Positions 35,431-48,750 of a stretch of 64,000 bases of DNA are shown one piece after another (the first letter of the stretch is position 1; each line of letters starts with the position of its first letter). The position numbers and the translations under genes are program-made. Below the pieces are notes generated by a model that searched no databases, had not been told where the DNA came from, and saw nothing but the letters and a program-made list of their open reading frames with translations. The stretch comes from Litoditis marina (Eukaryota; Nematoda; Chromadorea; Rhabditida; Rhabditidae): contig OZ038435.1 of NCBI GenBank assembly GCA_964036275.1, forward strand, positions 22,054,559 to 22,118,558, given 5' to 3'.

Positions 35431-38400
35431 AGACACGTGACTTAGTACACGCAGGAAAAACATAATTGTAATTGTCTTAACATGACCGATTTAATGTAGT
35501 AGGCCAGTGTTGATAAACCATCTTATACGTTACCTTCATGAAGTAATATGTTACTCATTGAAAATAAATTGATGTCTCGAGGTTCCTCCCAATTTCCCAC
35601 GAGACACGTGACTTAGTACACGCAGGGAGAACATAATTGTAATTGTCTTAACATGACCGATTTAATGTAGTAGGCCAGTGTTGATAAATCATCTTATACG
35701 TTACCTTCATGAAGTAATATGTTACTCATTGAGAATAAATTGATGTATCGAGGTTCCTCCCAATTTCCCACGAGACACGTGACATAGTACACGCAGGGAG
35801 AACATAATTGTAATTGTCTTAACATGACCGATTTAATGTAGTAGGCCAGTGTTGATAAACCATCTTATACGTTACCTTCATGAAGTAATATGTTACTCAT
35901 TGAGAATAAATTGATGTATCGAGGTTCCTCCCAATTTTCCACGAGACACGTGACTTAGTACACGCAGGGAGAACATAATTGTAATTGTCTTAACATGACC
36001 GATTTAATGTAGTAGGCCAGTGTTGATAAACCATCTTATACGTTACCTTCATGAAGTAATATGTTACTCATTGAGAATAAATTGATGTATCGAGGTTCCT
36101 CCCAATTTCCCACGAGACACGTGACATAGTACACGCAGGGAGAACATAATTGTAATTGTCTTAACATGACCGATTTAATGTAGTAGGCCAGTGTTGATGA
36201 ACCATCTTATACGTTACCTTCATGAAGTAATATGTTACTCATTGAAAATAAATTGATGTCTCGAGGTTCCTCCCAATTTCCCACGAGACACGTGACTTAG
36301 TACACGCAGGGAGAACATAATTGTAATTGTCTTAACATGACCGATTTAATGTAGTAGGCCAGTGTTGATAAACCATCTTATACGTTACCTTCATGAAGTA
36401 ATATGTTACTCATTGAAAATAAATTGATGTCTCGAGGTTCCTCCCAATTTCCCACGAGACACGTGACTTAGTACACGCAGGAAAAACATAATTGTAATTG
36501 TCTTAACATGACCGATTTAATGTAGTAGGCCAGTGTTGATAAACCATCTTATACGTTACCTTCATGAAGTAATATGTTACTCATTGAAAATAAATTGATG
36601 TCTCAAGGTTCCTCCCAATTTTCCACGAGACACGTGACTTAGTACACGCAGAGAGAACATGATTGTAATTGTCTTAACATGACCGATTTAATGTAGTAGG
36701 CCAGTGTTGATAAACCATCTTATATGTTACCTTCATGAAGTAATATGTTACTCATTGAAAATAAATTGATGTCTCGAGGTTCCTCCCAATTTCCCACGAG
36801 ACACGTGACTTAGTACACGCAGGAAAAACATAATTGTAATTGTCTTAACATGACCGATTTAATGTAGTAGGCCAGTGTTGATAAACCATCTTATACGTTA
36901 CCTTCATGAAGTAATATGTTACTCATTGAAAATAAATTGATGTCTCGAGGTTCCTCCCAATTTCCCACGAGACACGTGACTTAGTACACGCAGGAAAAAC
37001 ATAATTGTAATTGTCTTAACATGACCGATTTAATGTAGTAGGCCAGTGTTGATAAACCATCTTATACGTTACCTTCATGAAGTAATATGTTACTCATTGA
37101 AAATAAATTGATGTCTCAAGGTTCCTCCCAATTTTCCACGAGACACGTGACTTAGTACACGCAGAGAGAACATGATTGTAATTGTCTTAACATGACCGAT
37201 TTAATGTAGTAGGCCAGTGTTGATAAACCATCTTATACGTTACCTTCATGAAGTAATATGTTACTCATTGAAAATAAATTGATGTCTCAAGGTTCCTCCC
37301 AATTTTCCACGAGACACGTGACTTAGTACACGCAGGGAGAACATAATTGTAATTGTCTTAACATGACCGATTTAATGTAGTAGGCCAGTGTTGATAAACC
37401 ATCTTATACGTTACCTTCATGAAGTAATATGTTACTCATTGAAAATAAATTGATGTCTCGAGGTTCCTCCCAATTTCCCACAAGACACGTGACTTAGTAC
37501 ACGCAGAGAGAACATGATTGTAATTGTCTTAACATGACCGATTTAATGTAGTAGGCCAGTGTTGATAAACCATCTTATACGTTACCTTCATGAAGTAATA
37601 TGTTACTCATTGAAAATAAATTGATGTCTCAAGGTTCCTCCCAATTTCCCACGAGACACGTGACATAGTACACGCAGGGAGAACATAATTGTAATTGTCT
37701 TAACATGACCGATTTAATGTAGTAGGCCAGTGTTGATGAACCATCTTATACGTTACCTTCATGAAGTAATATGTTACTCATTGAGAATAAATTGATGTAT
37801 CGAGGTTCCTCCCAATTTCCCACGAGACACGTGACATAGTACACGCAGGGAGAACATAATTGTAATTGTCTTAACATGACCGATTTAATGTAGTAGGCCA
37901 GTGTTGATAAACCATCTTATACGTTACCTTCATGAAGTAATATGTTACTCATTGAGAATAAATTGATGTATCGAGGTTCCTCCCAATTTCCCACGAGACA
38001 CGTGACATAGTACACGCAGGGAGAACATAATTGTAATTGTCTTAACATGACCGATTTAATGTAGTAGGCCAGTGTTGATGAACCATCTTATACGTTACCT
38101 TCATGAAGTAATATGTTACTCATTGAAAATAAATTGATGTCTCGAGGTTCCTCCCAATTTCCCACGAGACACGTGACTTAGTACACGCAGGGAGAACATA
38201 ATTGTAATTGTCTTAACATGACCGATTTAATGTAGTAGGCCAGTGTTGATAAACCATCTTATACGTTACCTTCATGAAGTAATATGTTACTCATTGAAAA
38301 TAAATTGATGTCTCAAGGTTCCTCCCAATTTCCCACGAGACACGTGACTTAGTACACGCAGGAAAAACATAATTGTAATTGTCTTAACATGACCGATTTA

Positions 38401-41400
38401 ATGTAGTAGGCCAGTGTTGATAAACCATCTTATACGTTACCTTCATGAAGTAATATGTTACTCATTGAAAATAAATTGATGTCTCAAGGTTCCTCCCAAT
38501 TTTCCACGAGACACGTGACTTAGTACACGCAGAGAGAACATGATTGTAATTGTCTTAACATGACCGATTTAATGTAGTAGGCCAGTGTTGATAAACCATC
38601 TTATATGTTACCTTCATGAAGTAATATGTTACTCATTGAAAATAAATTGATGTCTCGAGGTTCCTCCCAATTTCCCACGAGACACGTGACTTAGTACACG
38701 CAGGAAAAACATAATTGTAATTTTCTTAACATGACCGATTTAATGTAGTAGGCCAGTGTTGATAAACCATCTTATACGTTACCTTCATGAAGTAATATGT
38801 TACTCATTGAAAATAAATTGATGTCTCGAGGTTCCTCCCAATTTCCCACGAGACACGTGACTTAGTACACGCAGGAAAAACATAATTGTAATTGTCTTAA
38901 CATGACCGATTTAATGTAGTAGGCCAGTGTTGATAAACCATCTTATACGTTACCTTCATGAAGTAATATGTTACTCATTGAAAATAAATTGATGTCTCGA
39001 GGTTCCTCCCAATTTCCCACGAGACACGTGACTTAGTACACGCAGGGAGAACATAATTGTAATTTTCTTAACATGACCGATTTAATGTAGTAGGCCAGTG
39101 TTGATAAATCATCTTATACGTTACCTTCATGAAGTAATATGTTACTCATTGAGAATAAATTGATGTATCGAGGTTCCTCCCAATTTCCCACGAGACACGT
39201 GACATAGTACACGCAGGGAGAACATAATTGTAATTGTCTTAACATGACCGATTTAATGTAGTAGGCCAGTGTTGATAAACCATCTTATACGTTACCTTCA
39301 TGAAGTAATATGTTACTCATTGAGAATAAATTGATGTATCGAGGTTCCTCCCAATTTTCCACGAGACACGTGACTTAGTACACGCAGGGAGAACATAATT
39401 GTAATTGTCTTAACATGACCGATTTAATGTAGTAGGCCAGTGTTGATAAACCATCTTATACGTTACCTTCATGAAGTAATATGTTACTCATTGAGAATAA
39501 ATTGATGTATCGAGGTTCCTCCCAATTTCCCACGAGACACGTGACATAGTACACGCAGGGAGAACATAATTGTAATTGTCTTAACATGACCGATTTAATG
39601 TAGTAGGCCAGTGTTGATGAACCATCTTATACGTTACCTTCATGAAGTAATATGTTACTCATTGAAAATAAATTGATGTCTCGAGGTTCCTCCCAATTTC
39701 CCACGAGACACGTGACTTAGTACACGCAGGGAGAACATAATTGTAATTGTCTTAACATGACCGATTTAATGTAGTAGGCCAGTGTTGATAAACCATCTTA
39801 TACGTTACCTTCATGAAGTAATATGTTACTCATTGAAAATAAATTGATGTCTCGAGGTTCCTCCCAATTTTCCACGAGACACGTGACTTAGTACACGCAG
39901 GAAAAACATAATTGTAATTGTCTTAACATGACCGATTTAATGTAGTAGGCCAGTGTTGATAAACCATCTTATACGTTACCTTCATGAAGTAATATGTTAC
40001 TCATTGAAAATAAATTGATGTCTCAAGGTTCCTCCCAATTTTCCACGAGACACGTGACTTAGTACACGCAGAGAGAACATGATTGTAATTGTCTTAACAT
40101 GACCGATTTAATGTAGTAGGCCAGTGTTGATAAACCATCTTATATGTTACCTTCATGAAGTAATATGTTACTCATTGAAAATAAATTGATGTCTCGAGGT
40201 TCCTCCCAATTTCCCACGAGACACGTGACTTAGTACACGCAGGAAAAACATAATTGTAATTGTCTTAACATGACCGATTTAATGTAGTAGGCCAGTGTTG
40301 ATAAACCATCTTATACGTTACCTTCATGAAGTAATATGTTACTCATTGAAAATAAATTGATGTCTCGAGGTTCCTCCCAATTTCCCACGAGACACGTGAC
40401 TTAGTACACGCAGGAAAAACATAATTGTAATTGTCTTAACATGACCGATTTAATGTAGTAGGCCAGTGTTGATAAACCATCTTATACGTTACCTTCATGA
40501 AGTAATATGTTACTCATTGAAAATAAATTGATGTCTCAAGGTTCCTCCCAATTTTCCACGAGACACGTGACTTAGTACACGCAGAGAGAACATGATTGTA
40601 ATTGTCTTAACATGACCGATTTAATGTAGTAGGCCAGTGTTGATAAACCATCTTATACGTTACCTTCATGAAGTAATATGTTACTCATTGAAAATAAATT
40701 GATGTCTCAAGGTTCCTCCCAATTTTCCACGAGACACGTGACTTAGTACACGCAGGGAGAACATAATTGTAATTGTCTTAACATGACCGATTTAATGTAG
40801 TAGGCCAGTGTTGATAAACCATCTTATACGTTACCTTCATGAAGTAATATGTTACTCATTGAAAATAAATTGATGTCTCGAGGTTCCTCCCAATTTCCCA
40901 CAAGACACGTGACTTAGTACACGCAGAGAGAACATGATTGTAATTGTCTTAACATGACCGATTTAATGTAGTAGGCCAGTGTTGATAAACCATCTTATAC
41001 GTTACCTTCATGAAGTAATATGTTACTCATTGAAAATAAATTGATGTCTCAAGGTTCCTCCCAATTTCCCACGAGACACGTGACATAGTACACGCAGGGA
41101 GAACATAATTGTAATTGTCTTAACATGACCGATTTAATGTAGTAGGCCAGTGTTGATGAACCATCTTATACGTTACCTTCATGAAGTAATATGTTACTCA
41201 TTGAGAATAAATTGATGTATCGAGGTTCCTCCCAATTTCCCACGAGACACGTGACATAGTACACGCAGGGAGAACATAATTGTAATTGTCTTAACATGAC
41301 CGATTTAATGTAGTAGGCCAGTGTTGATAAACCATCTTATACGTTACCTTCATGAAGTAATATGTTACTCATTGAGAATAAATTGATGTATCGAGGTTCC

Positions 41401-42419
41401 TCCCAATTTCCCACGAGACACGTGACATAGTACACGCAGGGAGAACATAATTGTAATTGTCTTAACATGACCGATTTAATGTAGTAGGCCAGTGTTGATG
41501 AACCATCTTATACGTTACCTTCATGAAGTAATATGTTACTCATTGAAAATAAATTGATGTCTCGAGGTTCCTCCCAATTTCCCACGAGACACGTGACTTA
41601 GTACACGCAGGGAGAACATAATTGTAATTGTCTTAACATGACCGATTTAATGTAGTAGGCCAGTGTTGATAAACCATCTTATACGTTACCTTCATGAAGT
41701 AATATGTTACTCATTGAAAATAAATTGATGTCTCAAGGTTCCTCCCAATTTCCCACGAGACACGTGACTTAGTACACGCAGGAAAAACATAATTGTAATT
41801 GTCTTAACATGACCGATTTAATGTAGTAGGCCAGTGTTGATAAACCATCTTATACGTTACCTTCATGAAGTAATATGTTACTCATTGAAAATAAATTGAT
41901 GTCTCAAGGTTCCTCCCAATTTTCCACGAGACACGTGACTTAGTACACGCAGAGAGAACATGATTGTAATTGTCTTAACATGACCGATTTAATGTAGTAG
42001 GCCAGTGTTGATAAACCATCTTATATGTTACCTTCATGAAGTAATATGTTACTCATTGAAAATAAATTGATGTCTCGAGGTTCCTCCCAATTTCCCACGA
42101 GACACGTGACTTAGTACACGCAGGAAAAACATAATTGTAATTTTCTTAACATGACCGATTTAATGTAGTAGGCCAGTGTTGATAAACCATCTTATACGTT
42201 ACCTTCATGAAGTAATATGTTACTCATTGAAAATAAATTGATGTCTCGAGGTTCCTCCCAATTTCCCACGAGACACGTGACTTAGTACACGCAGGAAAAA
42301 CATAATTGTAATTGTCTTAACATGACCGATTTAATGTAGTAGGCCAGTGTTGATAAACCATCTTATACGTTACCTTCATGAAGTAATATGTTACTCATTG
42401 AAAATAAATTGATGTCTCA
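35431..42419 (+). repeat. 20-monomer higher-order repeat, two tandem copies (period exactly 3,420 bp)
   Basis: Comparing sequence 3,420 bp apart (20 x 171, no net indel) gives near-perfect identity from about 35431-38999 to 38851-42419. I noticed only isolated substitutions, such as GTCTTAAC versus TTCTTAAC at about 35645 and 39065, and CCCACG versus TCCACG at about 36451 and 39871. The unit includes the TATCGAGG/GACATAG monomers, GATGAACC monomers and the CTCAAGG/TTATATG pair. Identity breaks at the left on CTCTTAATTT (35,409) and at the right on CTCAAGG (42,418). This is the cleanest and probably the youngest amplification in the window. Confidence 0.9.
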
Positions 42420-42619
42420 AGGTTCCTCCCAATTTTCCACGAGACACGTGACTTAGTACACGCAGAGAGAACATGATTGTAATTGTCTTAACATGACCGA
42501 TTTAATGTAGTAGGCCAGTGTTGATAAACCATCTTATATGTTACCTTCATGAAGTAATATGTTACTCATTGAAAATAAATTGATGTCTCGAGGTTCCTCC
42601 CAATTTCCCACGAGACATG

Positions 42620-45600
42620 TGACTTAGTACACGCAGGAAAAACATAATTGTAATTGTCTTAACATGACCGATTTAATGTAGTAGGCCAGTGTTGATAAAC
42701 CATCTTATACGTTACCTTCATGAAGTAATATGTTACTCATTGAAAATAAATTGATGTCTCGAGGTTCCTCCCAATTTCTCACGAGACACGTGACTTAGTA
42801 CACGCAGGAAAAACATAATTGTAATTGTCTTAACATGACCGATTTAATGTAGTAGGCCAGTGTTGATAAACCATCTTATACGTTACCTTCATGAAGTAAT
42901 ATGTTACTCATTGAAAATAAATTGATGTCTCGAGGTTCCTCCCAATTTCCCACGAGACACGTGACTTAGTACACGCAGGAAAAACATAATTGTAATTGTC
43001 TTAACATGACCGATTTAATGTAGTAGGCCAGTGTTGATAAACCATCTTATACGTTACCTTCATGAAGTAATATGTTACTCATTGAAAATAAATTGATGTC
43101 TCAAGGTTCCTCCCAATTTTCCACGAGACACGTGACTTAGTACACGCAGAGAGAACATGATTGTAATTGTCTTAACATGACCGATTTAATGTAGTAGGCC
43201 AGTGTTGATAAACCATCTTATAGGTTACCTTCATGAAGTAATATGTTACTCATTGAAAATAAATTGATGTCTCGAGGTTCCTCCCAATTTCCCACGAGAC
43301 ATGTGACTTAGTACACGCAGGAAAAACATAATTGTAATTGTCTTAACATGACCGATTTAATGTAGTAGGCCAGTGTTGATAAACCATCTTATACGTTACC
43401 TTCATGAAGTAATATGTTACTCATTGAAAATAAATTGATGTCTCGAGGTTCCTCCCAATTTCCCACGAGACATGTGACTTAGTACACGCAGGAAAAACAT
43501 AATTGTAATTGTCTTAACATGACCGATTTAATGTAGTAGGCCAGTGTTGATAAACCATCTTATACGTTACCTTCATGAAGTAATATGTTACTCATTGAAA
43601 AGAAATTGATGTCTCGAGGTTCCTCCCAATTTCTCACGAGACACGTGACATAGTACACGCAGGAAAAACATAATTGTAATTGTCTTAACATGACCGATTT
43701 AATGTAGTAGGCCAGTGTTGATAAACCATCTTATACGTTACCTTCATGAAGTAATATGTTACTCATTGAAAATAAATTGATGTCTCGAGGTTCCTCCCAA
43801 TTTCCCACGAGACACGTGACTTAGTACACGCAGGAAAAACATAATTGTAATTGTCTTAACATGACCGATTTAATGTAGTAGGCCAGTGTTGATAAACCAT
43901 CTTATACGTTACCTTCATGAAGTAATATGTTACTCATTGAAAATAAATTGATGTCTCAAGGTTCCTCCCAATTTTCCACGAGACACGTGACTTAGTACAC
44001 GCAGAGAGAACATGATTGTAATTGTCTTAACATGACCGATTTAATGTAGTAGGCCAGTGTTGATAAACCATCTTATATGTTACCTTCATGAAGTAATATG
44101 TTACTCATTGAAAATAAATTGATGTCTCGAGGTTCCTCCCAATTTCCCACGAGACATGTGACTTAGTACTCGCAGGAAAAACATAATTGTAATTGTCTTA
44201 ACATGACCGATTTAATGTAGTAGGCCAGTGTTGATAAACCATCTTATACGTTACCTTCATGAAGTAATATGTTACTCATTGAAAATAAATTGATGTCTCG
44301 AGGTTCCTCCCAATTTCCCACGAGACACGTGACTTAGTACACGCAGGAAAAACATAATTGTAATTGTCTTAACATGACCGATTTAATGTAGTAGGCCAGT
44401 GTTGATAAACCATCTTATACGTTACCTTCATGAAGTAATATGTTACTCATTGAAAATAAATTGATGTCTCGAGGTTCCTCCAATTTCCCACGAGACACGT
44501 GACTTAGTACACGCAGGGAGAACATAATTGTAATTGTCTTAACATGACCGATTTAATGTAGTGGGCCAGTGTTGATAAATCATCTTATACGTTACCTTCA
44601 TGAAGTAATAGGTTACTCATTGAAAATAAATTGATGTATCGAGGTTCCTCCCAATTTCCCACGAGACACGTGACATAGTACACGCAGGGAGAACATAATT
44701 GTAATTGTCTTAACATGACCGATTTAATGTAGTAGGGCAGTGTTGATGAACCATCTTATACGTTACCTTCATGAAGTAATATGTTACTCATTGAAAATAA
44801 ATTGATGTCTCGAGGTTCCTCCCAATTTCCCACGAGACACGTGACTTAGTACACGCAGGAAGAACATAATTGTAATTGTCTTAACATGACCGATTTAATG
44901 TAGTAGGCCAGTGTTGATAAACCATCTTATACGTTACCTTCATGAAGTAATATGTTACTCATTGAAAATAAATTGATGTCTCGAGGTTCCTCCCAATTTC
45001 CCACGAGACACGTAACTTAGTACACGCAGGAAAAACATAATTGTAATTGTCTTAACATGACCGATTTAATGTAGTAGGCCAGTGTTGATAAACCATCTTA
45101 TACGTTACCTTCATGAAGTAATATGTTACTCATTGAAAATAAATTGATGTCTCAAGGTTCCTCCCAATTTTCCACGAGACACGTGACTTAGTACACGCAG
45201 GGAGAACATAATTGTAATTGTCTTAACATGACCGATGTAATGTAGTAGGCCAGTGTTGATAAACCATCTTATACGTTACCTTCATGAAGTAATATGTTAC
45301 TCATTGAAAATAAATTGATGTCTCGAGGTTCCTCCCAATTTCCCACGAGACACGTGACTTAGTACACGCAGGAAAAACATAATTGTAATTGTCTTAACAT
45401 GACCGATTTAATGTAGTAGGCCAGTGTTGATAAACCATCTTATACGTTACCTTCATGAAGTAATATGTTACTCATTGAAAATAAATTGATGTCTCGAGGT
45501 TCCTCCCAATTTCCCACGAGACACGTGACTTAGTACACGCAGGGAGAACATAATTGTAATTGTCTTAACATGACCGATTTAATGTAGTGGGCCAGTGTTG

Positions 45601-48600
45601 ATAAATCATCTTATACGTTACCTTCATGAAGTAATAGGTTACTCATTGAAAATAAATTGATGTATCGAGGTTCCTCCCAATTTCCCACGAGACACGTGAC
45701 TTAGTACACGCAGGAAAAACATAATTGTAATTGTCTTAACATGACCGATTTAATGTAGTAGGCCAGTGTTGATAAACCATCTTATACGTTACCTTCATGA
45801 AGTAATATGTTACTCATTGAAAATAAATTGATGTCTCGAGGTTCCTCCCAATTTCTCACGAGACACGTGACTTAGTACACGCAGGAAAAACATAATTGTA
45901 ATTGTCTTAACATGACCGATTTAATGTAGTAGGCCAGTGTTGATAAACCATCTTATACGTTACCTTCATGAAGTAATATGTTACTCATTGAAAATAAATT
46001 GATGTCTCGAGGTTCCTCCCAATTTCCCACGAGACACGTGACTTAGTACACGCAGGAAAAACATAATTGTAATTGTCTTAACATGACCGATTTAATGTAG
46101 TAGGCCAGTGTTGATAAACCATCTTATACGTTACCTTCATGAAGTAATATGTTACTCATTGAAAATAAATTGATGTCTCAAGGTTCCTCCCAATTTTCCA
46201 CGAGACACGTGACTTAGTACACGCAGAGAGAACATGATTGTAATTGTCTTAACATGACCGATTTAATGTAGTAGGCCAGTGTTGATAAACCATCTTATAG
46301 GTTACCTTCATGAAGTAATATGTTACTCATTGAAAATAAATTGATGTCTCGAGGTTCCTCCCAATTTCCCACGAGACATGTGACTTAGTACACGCAGGAA
46401 AAACATAATTGTAATTGTCTTAACATGACCGATTTAATGTAGTAGGCCAGTGTTGATAAACCATCTTATACGTTACCTTCATGAAGTAATATGTTACTCA
46501 TTGAAAATAAATTGATGTCTCGAGGTTCCTCCCAATTTCCCACGAGACATGTGACTTAGTACACGCAGGAAAAACATAATTGTAATTGTCTTAACATGAC
46601 CGATTTAATGTAGTAGGCCAGTGTTGATAAACCATCTTATACGTTACCTTCATGAAGTAATATGTTACTCATTGAAAATAAATTGATGTCTCGAGGTTCC
46701 TCCCAATTTCTCACGAGACACGTGACATAGTACACGCAGGAAAAACATAATTGTAATTGTCTTAACATGACCGATTTAATGTAGTAGGCCAGTGTTGATA
46801 AACCATCTTATACGTTACCTTCATGAAGTAATATGTTACTCATTGAAAATAAATTGATGTCTCGAGGTTCCTCCCAATTTCCCACGAGACACGTGACTTA
46901 GTACACGCAGGAAAAACATAATTGTAATTGTCTTAACATGACCGATTTAATGTAGTAGGCCAGTGTTGATAAACCATCTTATACGTTACCTTCATGAAGT
47001 AATATGTTACTCATTGAAAATAAATTGATGTCTCAAGGTTCCTCCCAATTTTCCACGAGACACGTGACTTAGTACACGCAGAGAGAACATGATTGTAATT
47101 GTCTTAACATGACCGATTTAATGTAGTAGGCCAGTGTTGATAAACCATCTTATATGTTACCTTCATGAAGTAATATGTTACTCATTGAAAATAAATTGAT
47201 GTCTCGAGGTTCCTCCCAATTTCCCACGAGACATGTGACTTAGTACACGCAGGAAAAACATAATTGTAATTGTCTTAACATGACCGATTTAATGTAGTAG
47301 GCCAGTGTTGATAAACCATCTTATACGTTACCTTCATGAAGTAATATGTTACTCATTGAAAATAAATTGATGTCTCGAGGTTCCTCCCAATTTCCCACGA
47401 GACACGTGACTTAGTACACGCAGGAAAAACATAATTGTAATTGTCTTAACATGACCGATTTAATGTAGTAGGCCAGTGTTGATAAACCATCTTATACGTT
47501 ACCTTCATGAAGTAATATGTTACTCATTGAAAATAAATTGATGTCTCGAGGTTCCTCCAATTTCCCACGAGACACGTGACTTAGTACACGCAGGGAGAAC
47601 ATAATTGTAATTGTCTTAACATGACCGATTTAATGTAGTGGGCCAGTGTTGATAAATCATCTTATACGTTACCTTCATGAAGTAATAGGTTACTCATTGA
47701 AAATAAATTGATGTATCGAGGTTCCTCCCAATTTCCCACGAGACACGTGACATAGTACACGCAGGGAGAACATAATTGTAATTGTCTTAACATGACCGAT
47801 TTAATGTAGTAGGGCAGTGTTGATGAACCATCTTATACGTTACCTTCATGAAGTAATATGTTACTCATTGAAAATAAATTGATGTCTCGAGGTTCCTCCC
47901 AATTTCCCACGAGACACGTGACTTAGTACACGCAGGAAGAACATAATTGTAATTGTCTTAACATGACCGATTTAATGTAGTAGGCCAGTGTTGATAAACC
48001 ATCTTATACGTTACCTTCATGAAGTAATATGTTACTCATTGAAAATAAATTGATGTCTCGAGGTTCCTCCCAATTTCCCACGAGACACGTAACTTAGTAC
48101 ACGCAGGAAAAACATAATTGTAATTGTCTTAACATGACCGATTTAATGTAGTAGGCCAGTGTTGATAAACCATCTTATACGTTACCTTCATGAAGTAATA
48201 TGTTACTCATTGAAAATAAATTGATGTCTCAAGGTTCCTCCCAATTTTCCACGAGACACGTGACTTAGTACACGCAGGGAGAACATAATTGTAATTGTCT
48301 TAACATGACCGATGTAATGTAGTAGGCCAGTGTTGATAAACCATCTTATACGTTACCTTCATGAAGTAATATGTTACTCATTGAAAATAAATTGATGTCT
48401 CGAGGTTCCTCCCAATTTCCCACGAGACACGTGACTTAGTACACGCAGGAAAAACATAATTGTAATTGTCTTAACATGACCGATTTAATGTAGTAGGCCA
48501 GTGTTGATAAACCATCTTATACGTTACCTTCATGAAGTAATATGTTACTCATTGAAAATAAATTGATGTCTCGAGGTTCCTCCCAATTTCCCACGAGACA

Positions 48601-48750
48601 CGTGACTTAGTACACGCAGGGAGAACATAATTGTAATTGTCTTAACATGACCGATTTAATGTAGTGGGCCAGTGTTGATAAATCATCTTATACGTTACCT
48701 TCATGAAGTAATAGGTTACTCATTGAAAATAAATTGATGTATCGAGGTTC
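42620..48750 (+). repeat. 18-monomer higher-order repeat, two tandem copies (period 3,077 bp)
   Basis: TTTCTCACG at 42778 and 45855, TATAGGTTACC near 43222 and 46299, and GTAGTGGGCC at 44561 and 47638 are 3,077 bp apart, 18 monomers less one base. The deletion CCTCCAATTT near 44480 and 47556 is shared. Private changes in copy 1 include AAAGAAATTG near 43600 and GTACTCGCAG near 44168. GTGGGCC also recurs after six monomers within each copy (45587 and 48664), so a 6-mer duplication is nested inside. Confidence 0.85.
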
